From DATHTC01 sp963746805 (GTDB lineage Bacteria; Actinomycetota; Thermoleophilia; Gaiellales; Gaiellaceae): a stretch of 64,000 nucleotides of DNA. The notes below the pieces were generated by a model. The model was given only the letters and a program-made list of their open reading frames with translations. It was not told the origin of the DNA and searched no databases. The stretch spans positions 1,178,001 to 1,242,000 of the forward strand of contig CAVVCQ010000001.1 in NCBI GenBank assembly GCA_963746805.1. Reading direction: 5' to 3'. Each line of letters starts with the position of its first letter. Position 1 is the first letter of the stretch. The position numbers and the translations under genes were made by a program. Positions 30,182 to 37,456 of the stretch are shown piece after piece.

Positions 30182-30979
30182 TTATCCCCGACGGGCGGGA
30201 CGGAACCAGAAGGCATAGATCGCCGTCGTCGCCAGCAGGATCACGAGCCAACCAGCGGTGACGTCGGGCCGGATGACGCTCGGCGCGTGCCAGTCGACCC
30301 ACTCCCGCTTCCACAGCTGCTCGTTCCACGCATCCTGGAGCGCGTTGGCGAGGCCGTAGGCGAGCATCAGCGACAGGTACGCGCGCAGCAGCCGCGCCCC
30401 CGGCGCGCGCGAGAGCAGGAGCGCGACGAGCGCGAGCACCACGCCGCCCATCCCGTGGTGGAAGCCGACGTGGACGGCTGCGAGGCCCTCGTCGCGGACG
30501 GCCGGCACCTCCTCGCCCGTGAAGAAGTCCCCCGGGAAGTAGAAGCCGGCGTCGGCGGCCAGCCACGGCAGCGCCACGACGAGGAGCGCGACGGCGAGGA
30601 CGAGCCGGAGCCGGTCCCCGCGAGCGCGGCGGACGAAGCTCGCGCCGTCACGCCGCACGGCAACGAGGGTCAGCGCGAGCGCGACCCCGACCCCGAGCGC
30701 GGGGATCGCGTTGACCCAGCGCGCATCGAGGTCGTCCTGGTCGACGACGCCGGGTACGGCTGTGACGGCGCACAGGGCGATCGCGCCCCAGACGAGCAGC
30801 CTCGGCCCGCCCGCGACCACGGCGAGCGCGACGGCGGCGAGCGCGATCGGGTAGTTGAGCAGGACGAGCGTCCGGCCGAGACCGCTGACGAGGTCGCCCC
30901 CATCGTCGACGTTGTAGAGCAGCTCCGGCCGGAGCCGCGAGTACGTGACGAGCGTCGCCGCGGCCTCCAGCCCGACCAC
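30182..30979 (-). CDS. Polytopic membrane protein, function unknown
   Basis: About 265 residues and seven or eight hydrophobic helices. The start is uncertain: GTG 30979 is the first good codon in frame after the DegT stop, but translation could begin further up, to within 10 bases of that stop. A conserved-looking stretch in the second half has VHVGFHHGMGGVVLALVALL and LANALQDAWNEQLWKREW, with several His and Trp residues at the membrane face. I do not recognise the family. It sits in the ilvE-DegT operon. Confidence 0.65.
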   Translation of the reverse strand: MVGLEAAATLVTYSRLRPELLYNVDDGGDLVSGLGRTLVLLNYPIALAAVALAVVAGGPRLLVWGAIALCAVTAVPGVVDQDDLDARWVNAIPALGVGVALALTLVAVRRDGASFVRRARGDRLRLVLAVALLVVALPWLAADAGFYFPGDFFTGEEVPAVRDEGLAAVHVGFHHGMGGVVLALVALLLSRAPGARLLRAYLSLMLAYGLANALQDAWNEQLWKREWVDWHAPSVIRPDVTAGWLVILLATTAIYAFWFRPARRG

Positions 30980-31032
30980 GAGCCAGGCGACGAGCGCCTC
31001 GCCCAGGCCGGGCCTGCCCGGCGGCGCACGGC

Positions 31033-32157
31033 CTACCCCAGCGCCCGCTCGAGCGCGGTCGCCACCCGCTCCTGCTCGCCGGCGCCGATTCCCGTGTGGA
31101 ACGGGATCGCGAGCGTCCGCCGCGCGAGGCTCTCCGCGACAGGGCACAGCCCCTCGGCGAACCCGTAGAGCTCACGCATGTACTGCTGCAGGTGGATCAC
31201 CGGCAGGTAGCGCGCGCTCTGGACGCCGTCCGACTCCAGCGACGCGATCACGTGCTCGCGGTCGATCCCCTCGTCGAGCTCGATCACGTAGACGAACCAC
31301 GAGCGGATGTGGTCGCCGTCGTCGCCGAGCGGGAGCGTGAGCCCGTCGATCTCGCCGAGGAGCTCGGCGTACCGCGCCGCCGCGGCCGCCCGCAGCTCGA
31401 GGATCGTGCCGAGCTTCTCGACCTGAGCGATGCCGATCGCCGCACGGATGTCGTCGAGCCGGTAGTTGAAGCCGAGGCGCGCGTGGTCGAGCCAGCCGCC
31501 CGCGTCGGCCCGCCCCTGGTTCCGGAGCGAGCGGAGCAGGCGCCACTGGTCCTCGGAGTGCGTCGTCACCATGCCGCCCTCGCCCGTGGTGATCTGCTTG
31601 TTCGGATAGAAGGCGAAGACCGCCGAGGTGCCGTGGGAGCCGACGCGGCGGCCGCGGTACTCGGCGCCGAGCGCCTCGCAGGCGTCCTGGACGAGCGCAA
31701 GGCCGTGCTGCTCGCACAGCTCACGCAGCGAATCGAGCTCGCACGGGTAGCCGAAGATGTCCACGGCCACGACCGCCTTCGTCCGCGGCGTGATCGCCGC
31801 GGCGACGGCGTCCGGGTCGAGGTTGTACGTCCGCGGGTCGACGTCGGCGAACACCGGCTGGGCGCGCTCGTAGAGGAAGCAGTTCGCGGACGCGGCGAAC
31901 GAGTACGGCGACGTGATCACCTCGTCGCCGGGGCCGACGCCGGCGATCCGGCAGAGGAGGTGCAGCCCCGCGGTTCCGCTCGACACGGCCGCTGCGTACG
32001 GCGCCCCGACGGCCTCGGCGAAGGCCTCCTCGAAGCGGTCGATCGTCGGCCCGAGCGAGAGCCGGCCCGAGCGCAGCACCTCGAGCACGAGCTCCTCCTC
32101 GCGCTCGTCGAGGTACGGCCCCGAGAGCGGGACGGTCCCGCGCTCGGTCTCGGTCAC
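31033..32157 (-). CDS. DegT/DnrJ/EryC1 family aminotransferase
   Basis: 374 residues from GTG 32157, overlapping the ilvE stop (GTGA). A PLP enzyme that usually aminates a nucleotide-linked keto-sugar. Visible are the N-terminal SGPYLDEREEELV and SGTAGLHLL motifs, VAVDIFGYPCELDSL, VQDACEALGAEYRG (cofactor-binding Asp) and the Schiff-base Lys at K187 (FYPNKQITTGEGG). The C-terminal IPFHTG is also characteristic. No sugar nucleotide genes are nearby, so the product is unclear; UDP-sugar or dTDP-sugar amination for surface glycans is the usual role. Confidence 0.92.
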   Translation of the reverse strand: MTETERGTVPLSGPYLDEREEELVLEVLRSGRLSLGPTIDRFEEAFAEAVGAPYAAAVSSGTAGLHLLCRIAGVGPGDEVITSPYSFAASANCFLYERAQPVFADVDPRTYNLDPDAVAAAITPRTKAVVAVDIFGYPCELDSLRELCEQHGLALVQDACEALGAEYRGRRVGSHGTSAVFAFYPNKQITTGEGGMVTTHSEDQWRLLRSLRNQGRADAGGWLDHARLGFNYRLDDIRAAIGIAQVEKLGTILELRAAAAARYAELLGEIDGLTLPLGDDGDHIRSWFVYVIELDEGIDREHVIASLESDGVQSARYLPVIHLQQYMRELYGFAEGLCPVAESLARRTLAIPFHTGIGAGEQERVATALERALG

Positions 32158-33083
32158 GCCTGCGTCGGCGCGGGCACCACGCGGTCGAGCCATTGCGCCC
32201 AGCGCTCGGTCCGGCCGCGCACCGTGTCGAGGTACGCCTCCTGGATCTTGAGCGTGATCGGGCCCACACCCAGCTCGTGATCGTCGACCGACCGCAGCGG
32301 CGTCACCTCGGCGGCCGTGCCGCACATGAACACCTCGTCCGCCAGGTACAGGTCGGAGCGGATGATGTTCTGCTCGCTGACGACATAGCCGAGGTCCTGC
32401 GCGATCTGGATCACCGTGTCGCGGGTGATGCCGGGCAGGATCGACGTCGAGAGTCCCGGTGTGGAGATCTCGCCGTCGCGGACGACGAAGATGTTCTCGC
32501 CGGAGCCGTCGGCGACGTAGCCCTCCGCGGTCAGCAGAATCGCCTCGTCGTACCCGGCGCGGTTGGCCTCGGTGACGGCGAGCATCGAGTTGAGATAGAC
32601 GCCGGTCGCCTTCGCCACGTGCGGGATCACGTTCGCACCGATGCGCTGCCAGCTGGAGATCTTCGCGCGGATGCCCTGGCTCAGCCCCTCCTCGCCGAGG
32701 TAGGCGCCCCACGGCCAGCTCATGATCACGGTGTCGACGGGGTTGTCGCGCGCAGCCACGCCGAGCTCGCCGTAGCCGTAGAACGCGATCGGCCGGAGGT
32801 AGCACTCGGAGAGGCCGTTCGCGCCGATCAGCTCGAACGTCGCCTCCCGGAGCGCCTCGACCGTGTACGGCAGCTCCATCCCCAGCAGTCGGGCGGAGTT
32901 GTCCAGCCGCTTCAGGTGCTCGTCCAGGCGGAACACGGCCGGCCCGTCCGGGGTCTCGTAGCACCGGATGCCCTCGAAGACGCCCGAGCCGTAGTGGAGC
33001 CCGTGGACGCCGACGTGGACCTTCGCGTCCGCCCAGTCGACGAGCTCTCCGTTCATCCAGATCTTCGCTGTCTCTTGCACCAC
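32154..33083 (-). CDS. ilvE: Branched-chain amino acid aminotransferase
   Basis: 309 residues, PLP fold type IV. It makes Val, Leu and Ile from their 2-oxo acids using glutamate. The N-terminus KIWMNGELVDWADAKVHVGVHGLHYGSGVFEGIR is the family hallmark (quoted in parts: HGLHYGSGVFEGIR). The Schiff-base Lys is K158 (PHVAKATGVYLNS). The signature of class IV enzymes is seen in YVADGSGENIFVVRDG and STSILPGITRDTVI. The length is standard. It is upstream of and coupled to the DegT gene; ybaK precedes it by 28 bases on the same strand. Confidence 0.95.
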   Translation of the reverse strand: MVQETAKIWMNGELVDWADAKVHVGVHGLHYGSGVFEGIRCYETPDGPAVFRLDEHLKRLDNSARLLGMELPYTVEALREATFELIGANGLSECYLRPIAFYGYGELGVAARDNPVDTVIMSWPWGAYLGEEGLSQGIRAKISSWQRIGANVIPHVAKATGVYLNSMLAVTEANRAGYDEAILLTAEGYVADGSGENIFVVRDGEISTPGLSTSILPGITRDTVIQIAQDLGYVVSEQNIIRSDLYLADEVFMCGTAAEVTPLRSVDDHELGVGPITLKIQEAYLDTVRGRTERWAQWLDRVVPAPTQA

Positions 33084-33111
33084 TGCTCCTTTTCCGCAGG
33101 CCCGCCGGATG

Positions 33112-33597
33112 TTAGGCGTCGCCTCCGACGACGTCCATGGCCTTAGCGCGCGAGAGGCGCACGAGCTCCGAGGGTTCGATTCCCACGATGTGCCGATCGG
33201 AACCGGCGCCCGCCCACACGAGCTCCCGCGTGAGGAGCGAGCGGTCGACCAGCACGGTGTCCACGGCGGGCAACGGGAACGGCGCCACGGCCCCCGGCGT
33301 GAAGCCGGTCGCCTCCTCGATCTCGCCGCCGCGGGCGATGCGGAGGTCCGCGCAGCCGACCGCGCCGGCGACCTTGTCGGCGTCGGCGCGGCGGTCGCCG
33401 GGCACGAGGACGACGATTGCTCGCCCGTCGCATCGGAACACGAGTGACTTCACGATGTCGCCCAGCGCGCAGCCCACCGCCTCGGCCGCCTCCTTGGCCG
33501 TCGGCGTCCCGGCGGAGAACTCCTCGATCCGGGCCTCCGCGCCAGCCTCCTCGAGGAACGTGGCCACTCGCTGGACCGGCTCGGGCCACTCGGACAC
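33112..33597 (-). CDS. YbaK/EbsC family aminoacyl-tRNA deacylase
   Basis: 161 residues from GTG 33597. Members remove wrongly attached Cys or Ala from tRNA-Pro, or act on related mischarged tRNAs. The motif TPTAKEAAEAVGCALGDIVKSLVFR contains the conserved Lys, and GFTPGAVAPFPL the conserved Gly-Pro loop. The C-terminal part GSDRHIVGIEPSELVRLS is also typical. A single domain of normal length. It is the first gene of the minus-strand operon that runs down to 27952. Confidence 0.9.
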   Translation of the reverse strand: MSEWPEPVQRVATFLEEAGAEARIEEFSAGTPTAKEAAEAVGCALGDIVKSLVFRCDGRAIVVLVPGDRRADADKVAGAVGCADLRIARGGEIEEATGFTPGAVAPFPLPAVDTVLVDRSLLTRELVWAGAGSDRHIVGIEPSELVRLSRAKAMDVVGGDA

Positions 33598-33695
33598 GAT
33601 CGGAACGGTACCTGGGTGCGACGTCTAGACGGCGCCCGCCGGCCGTCGCACAATGGAGGTCGCTGCGGCGGGCATCCGAGCGACGGAGGACCGTC

Positions 33696-34532
33696 ATGAC
33701 CGAGTGGTGGGAGCAACCGTACGAGCGCGGCAAGCCCGCGGACCTGCCCGGCTTCCCGCAGGCGATGTACCCGCCTGACGCCGAGGAGCACGGTCAGAAG
33801 CCGAAGTTCAACGCCGAGGAGGTCCTGGCGTACAAGCGGATCGTGTCGAGGCTCGGCCGCTGGAAGTGGGATCCCGACGGGTGGGACGAGGAGTACTCGA
33901 ACGCCTTCGCCCACGGCGCCGGACCCAACGTGAGCGAGTCGGGCATCGCCGGCGTCCAGCGGCAGGCCGACATCTCGCCGGCGACCGGCTGGCTCGACGA
34001 GAAGACGTTCGAGGTGCTCCGCTCGGTGAAGATCCCGAAAGGGCTGCCGCACGCCGGCGAGCTGGCGATCGACGGCCCGGCGCGCAAGCTGCTCAAGGAG
34101 GCCTACGAGGCGTACAAGCGGGCGCGCGTATCCGGCCCGGACGACGTGCGGTTCACGCTGACGGCCGGCGAGCCGCACTGGGGCGGGGCCGGCGACGTGC
34201 TGACCCAGTTCGTCGAGCCGTTCATGGTCGAGCGCGGCCTGCCCATCGGCTCGGGGAAGCGGACGCCGGAGCGCAATGCCGCGATCGGCGGCTCGGCGAC
34301 CTCGGACCACCTGACGACGAAGTCGACGACGGCGGCCCGGGACTTTCCGACGTTCTCGGGCGAGGACGACGCACGGGCGCTCGCGAAGGCGCTCGGCTGC
34401 ACGACCTGGCAGCCGAACAGCTACGACGCGTTCACGTGCTCCGCCGGCGGTCGGAGCTGGCGCGTGCAGCTGCTGTGGGGCGCGGAGATCGCGCACGGCG
34501 ACCACGTGCACATTGGCATCTCGCCCGCATGA
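33696..34532 (+). CDS. Peptidoglycan-binding protein with M15-like peptidase domain
   Basis: 278 residues from ATG 33696, with ribosome site CGGAGGA 5 bases upstream. The first 110 residues contain a PG_binding_1-like repeat (VSESGIAGVQRQADI then GWLDEKTFEVL). The C-terminal domain has TSDHLTTKSTTAARDF and AHGDHVHIGI, which match the two zinc motifs of M15 D,D/L,D-peptidases (SxHxxx...xxD and HxH). No signal peptide is visible, so the protein may be exported by another route or resemble a phage endolysin. No other phage genes are nearby. Confidence 0.7.
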   Translation: MTEWWEQPYERGKPADLPGFPQAMYPPDAEEHGQKPKFNAEEVLAYKRIVSRLGRWKWDPDGWDEEYSNAFAHGAGPNVSESGIAGVQRQADISPATGWLDEKTFEVLRSVKIPKGLPHAGELAIDGPARKLLKEAYEAYKRARVSGPDDVRFTLTAGEPHWGGAGDVLTQFVEPFMVERGLPIGSGKRTPERNAAIGGSATSDHLTTKSTTAARDFPTFSGEDDARALAKALGCTTWQPNSYDAFTCSAGGRSWRVQLLWGAEIAHGDHVHIGISPA

Positions 34533-34722
34533 ACGGTTGGGCAAACCGGCACACCTCTGGCACGGTTCCGTGACCCACTCGCGCGCGTTTTCGGCGTAGG
34601 CTCGAGGCCAGGCAGGCGGGAGGGTCGGGTCCCTGGGTTACTCGCGTGCGTGTGCTGAAGAGCCTGATTTCCAGAGCTCAGCCAGAAGGAGGGGCCAGCG
34701 GGGGAACCATGGGTTCCCCCGC
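34533..34722. repeat. Gene-free gap with repeated palindromic terminator, copy 2
   Basis: No gene is supported. The right end (34685-34727) repeats the module at 27588-27630 in the opposite orientation: GAAGGAGGGG, then a palindrome with arms GCGGGGGAACC/GGTTCCCCCGC about CAT. On the minus strand this begins right after the serA stop, as copy 1 does after the PBP gene, so it probably ends serA transcription. Confidence 0.65.
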
Positions 34723-36279
34723 TCAGCGAAGCGTTACAAAGCGCACGTCGTCGAAGCCCTGCCCGCGGAACTGCTCCCGCAGCTCGGCCGGCGCCTCGGA
34801 GTCGATCGACAGCGCCATCAGCGCCTCGCCGCCCTGCCGCGACCGCGACACGGCCATGTTCGCGATGTTGACGCCCGCCTCGCCGAACACCGTCCCCACG
34901 CGCCCGATCACGCCCGGGACGTCGTCGTAGCGGAAGAACACCATGCGCTGGGCAAGCTCGATCTCGAGCTGGAAGCCGAGCGCGGCGACGAGCCACGGGC
35001 GGTTCTCCCGGCCGATGAGCGTGCCCATGACCTCCACGTCGTCGACTGCGACGCGCACGAGGTTCGTGAAGTCGCGCGCCGCGGCGCTGCGCTCCTCGCG
35101 CACCTCGATCCCCCGCTCGGCCGCGATCACCGGCGCGTTGACGTAGTTGACCGGCTGGTCGACGCACCCCTGGAAGGCGCCGTTGAGCGCCGCGACGGTC
35201 AGCAGTCGCGTGTCGTACTCCGCGAGGGCACCGAGGTAGCCGAGCCCGATGCGCGCCGCCCGTCCCTCGGCGAGCTCCATCGCGAGCCGGCCGAGCGTCG
35301 CCGCGAGCGGGATCGACGGCCCGAGCACCTCCAGGTCCTCCTGCCCGACCGTCGGGATGTTGACGGCGTTCGTGACGAGCCCGCCCTCGAGCGCCGCGAC
35401 CACCTGCTCGGCGACGATCACGCCCGCGCGGTCCTGCGCCTCTTCCGTCGAGGCCGCGAGGTGCGGCGTCACGACCACGCCGTCGACCTCGAGCAGCGGC
35501 CCCGCATACGGCTCCTCGGAGAAGACGTCGACCGCGGCGCCGGCCACCGCACCCGAGCGGAGCGCCTCGACGAGCGCCGCCTCGTCCACGAGCTCGCCGC
35601 GCGCGGCGTTCACGATCCGGATCCCGGGCCGCATCCGCGCGAACGCCTCGGCGCCGAGGATCCCGCGCGTCTCGTCGGTCAGCGGCAGGTGCACGGTGAG
35701 GAAGTCCGCGGCGTCGTAGACCGCCTCGGGCGACTCGGCCACGTCCACGCCCAGCTCGCGGAACCGCTCGACGGAGACGAACGGGTCATAGGCGACGACG
35801 CGCATCCCGAGTCCGAGCGCGCGGCGCGCGACGAGCTGCCCGATGCGCCCGAGGCCGAGCACGCCGAGCGTCTTGTCGGCGAGCTCCACCCCGCCCCACC
35901 GCGATCGCTCCCAGCGGCCCTGCTTCAGCGCCGCGTGCGCCTGCGGGATGTTGCGCGCGAGCGCCACGAGCAGGCCGATCGTGTGCTCGGCGGCCGAGAC
36001 GATGTTCGACTCGGGCGCGTTCGCGACGACGATCCCGCGCCGCGTCGCCGCCTCGACGTCGACGTTGTCGACTCCGACCCCGGCCCGGCCGATCACGCGC
36101 AGGCGCTCCCCGCGCTCGATCAGCTCGGCGGTCAGCTTCGTCGCCGAGCGGATGACGATCGCGTCGTAGGCGCCGATGATCTCCGCGAGCTCCGACTCCT
36201 GGTCGACGTCGACCTCGAACCGGGAGCGTAGGAGCTCCACGCCCGCGGGCGCGATCTCCTCCCTGATGAGAACCTTCAC
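34723..36279 (-). CDS. serA: D-3-phosphoglycerate dehydrogenase
   Basis: 518 residues from GTG 36279. It oxidises 3-phosphoglycerate to 3-phosphohydroxypyruvate, the first step of serine synthesis. The NAD-binding motif is GVLGLGRIGQLVARRA. The catalytic Arg, Glu and His are seen in NAARGELVDEAALVEAL, FSEEPYAGPLLE and VVTPHLAASTEEAQ. After the catalytic core comes the actinobacterial-type intervening (ASB) domain (LGYLGALAEYDTRLLTVAAL) and a C-terminal ACT domain (VPGVIGRVGTVFGEAGVNIANMAV) that binds serine in some homologues. The start overlaps the aminotransferase stop (GTGA), so both steps are expressed together. Confidence 0.96.
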   Translation of the reverse strand: MKVLIREEIAPAGVELLRSRFEVDVDQESELAEIIGAYDAIVIRSATKLTAELIERGERLRVIGRAGVGVDNVDVEAATRRGIVVANAPESNIVSAAEHTIGLLVALARNIPQAHAALKQGRWERSRWGGVELADKTLGVLGLGRIGQLVARRALGLGMRVVAYDPFVSVERFRELGVDVAESPEAVYDAADFLTVHLPLTDETRGILGAEAFARMRPGIRIVNAARGELVDEAALVEALRSGAVAGAAVDVFSEEPYAGPLLEVDGVVVTPHLAASTEEAQDRAGVIVAEQVVAALEGGLVTNAVNIPTVGQEDLEVLGPSIPLAATLGRLAMELAEGRAARIGLGYLGALAEYDTRLLTVAALNGAFQGCVDQPVNYVNAPVIAAERGIEVREERSAAARDFTNLVRVAVDDVEVMGTLIGRENRPWLVAALGFQLEIELAQRMVFFRYDDVPGVIGRVGTVFGEAGVNIANMAVSRSRQGGEALMALSIDSEAPAELREQFRGQGFDDVRFVTLR

Positions 36280-37421
36280 GCGGTCGCGTGCTCGAAGGCG
36301 TTCAGCGCCGCGCTCACGGCGACGCCGCGGTCGACCGCGACGCCCGCCGCGACCAGCCCGTCCTCGACCGCTGCCAGCGCCGTCGTGATGTCGAACAGGT
36401 CGAAGTAGCCGATGTGGCCGATGCGGAAGACCTTGCCCGCCCACTCCCCCTGCCCGCCGATCAGCTGCACGCCGAGGCGGTCGCGCAGGTCGAGCAGGAA
36501 CGCCTTCACGTCGAGCTCCTCCGGCGCGCGGACCGTCGTCACGACCGCGGCGCGGTCCTCGTCCGGCGACGCGAGCTCCAGGCCCATCGCCTTGATCCCC
36601 TCGCGGCAGGCGCGGCCGAGCCGGACGTGGCGGTCGAAGGCGGCGTCCAGCCCCTCGGCGAGGATCAGCCCGAGCGCGACGTCGAGCGCCTTGACGAGGG
36701 TCACGGCTGGCGTGAACGGCGCGTCGAGCTTCCGCTGCGCAACGAGCGTGCGCTGCCAGTCGAAGTAGTAGCGCGGCGCCGAACCGACGGCCTCGAGCGC
36801 CGCCGGCGAGACCGACGCCATCCCGAGCCCGGGCGGCGCCATCAGCGCCTTCTGCGAACCGGACACGACGACGTCGATGCCCCACGCCGCGGTCTCGAGC
36901 GGCACCGCGCCGAGGCTCGACACGGCGTCGACGACCACGAGCGCGCCCGCGTCCTTCACCACCCGCGCCAGCGCCTCGACATCGGCGACGACGCCGGTGC
37001 TCGTCTCGGAGTGCACGAGATAGACCGCCTTCACCGGGGCGCTCCGCTCGAGCTCGGCGGCGAGCGTCTCCGGCGTCGGCGTCTCGCCCCACGGGAGGCG
37101 CAGGTGGACGAGCTCCGCACCGTATGCGGCCACCATCTCGGCCCAGCGCTCGCCGAAGTTCCCGGCGGAGACGACGAGGTGCCGCTCGCCAGGGTCGACG
37201 AGGTTCGCCACCGCGGACTCGAACGCGCCGGTCCCGGACGCGGTGAAGAGGAGTACGTCGTCCTCCGTCCGGAAGACCTCCTTCAGCCGCGCGAGCACGC
37301 GGTCGTACGTCCGCGCGAAGTCCGGGCCCCGGTGATGCACGACCGGCTCGGCCATGACCGCCAGCACCTCGGGCGGAACGGGCGTCGGGCCCGGGGTGAA
37401 GAGGTAGCGCTTCTGCGGCAC
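36276..37421 (-). CDS. Class V aminotransferase (alanine/serine-glyoxylate type; possible phosphoserine aminotransferase)
   Basis: 381 residues from GTG 37421. A PLP enzyme of fold type I: TPGPTPVPPEVL at the N-terminus, the SGTGAFESAVANLV cofactor-binding segment, VVDAVSSLGAVPLE and the Schiff-base Lys K191 (SGSQKALMAPPG). Family members are alanine-glyoxylate, serine-glyoxylate or serine-pyruvate aminotransferases. Direct coupling to serA suggests it may serve as the phosphoserine aminotransferase, as in some archaea and bacteria that lack a standard SerC. The assignment to that role is inference from context. Confidence 0.9.
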   Translation of the reverse strand: MPQKRYLFTPGPTPVPPEVLAVMAEPVVHHRGPDFARTYDRVLARLKEVFRTEDDVLLFTASGTGAFESAVANLVDPGERHLVVSAGNFGERWAEMVAAYGAELVHLRLPWGETPTPETLAAELERSAPVKAVYLVHSETSTGVVADVEALARVVKDAGALVVVDAVSSLGAVPLETAAWGIDVVVSGSQKALMAPPGLGMASVSPAALEAVGSAPRYYFDWQRTLVAQRKLDAPFTPAVTLVKALDVALGLILAEGLDAAFDRHVRLGRACREGIKAMGLELASPDEDRAAVVTTVRAPEELDVKAFLLDLRDRLGVQLIGGQGEWAGKVFRIGHIGYFDLFDITTALAAVEDGLVAAGVAVDRGVAVSAALNAFEHATA

Positions 37422-37456
37422 GGGCCTCGGAGCGTAGCCGAGCCCGCGGCGGTCGC

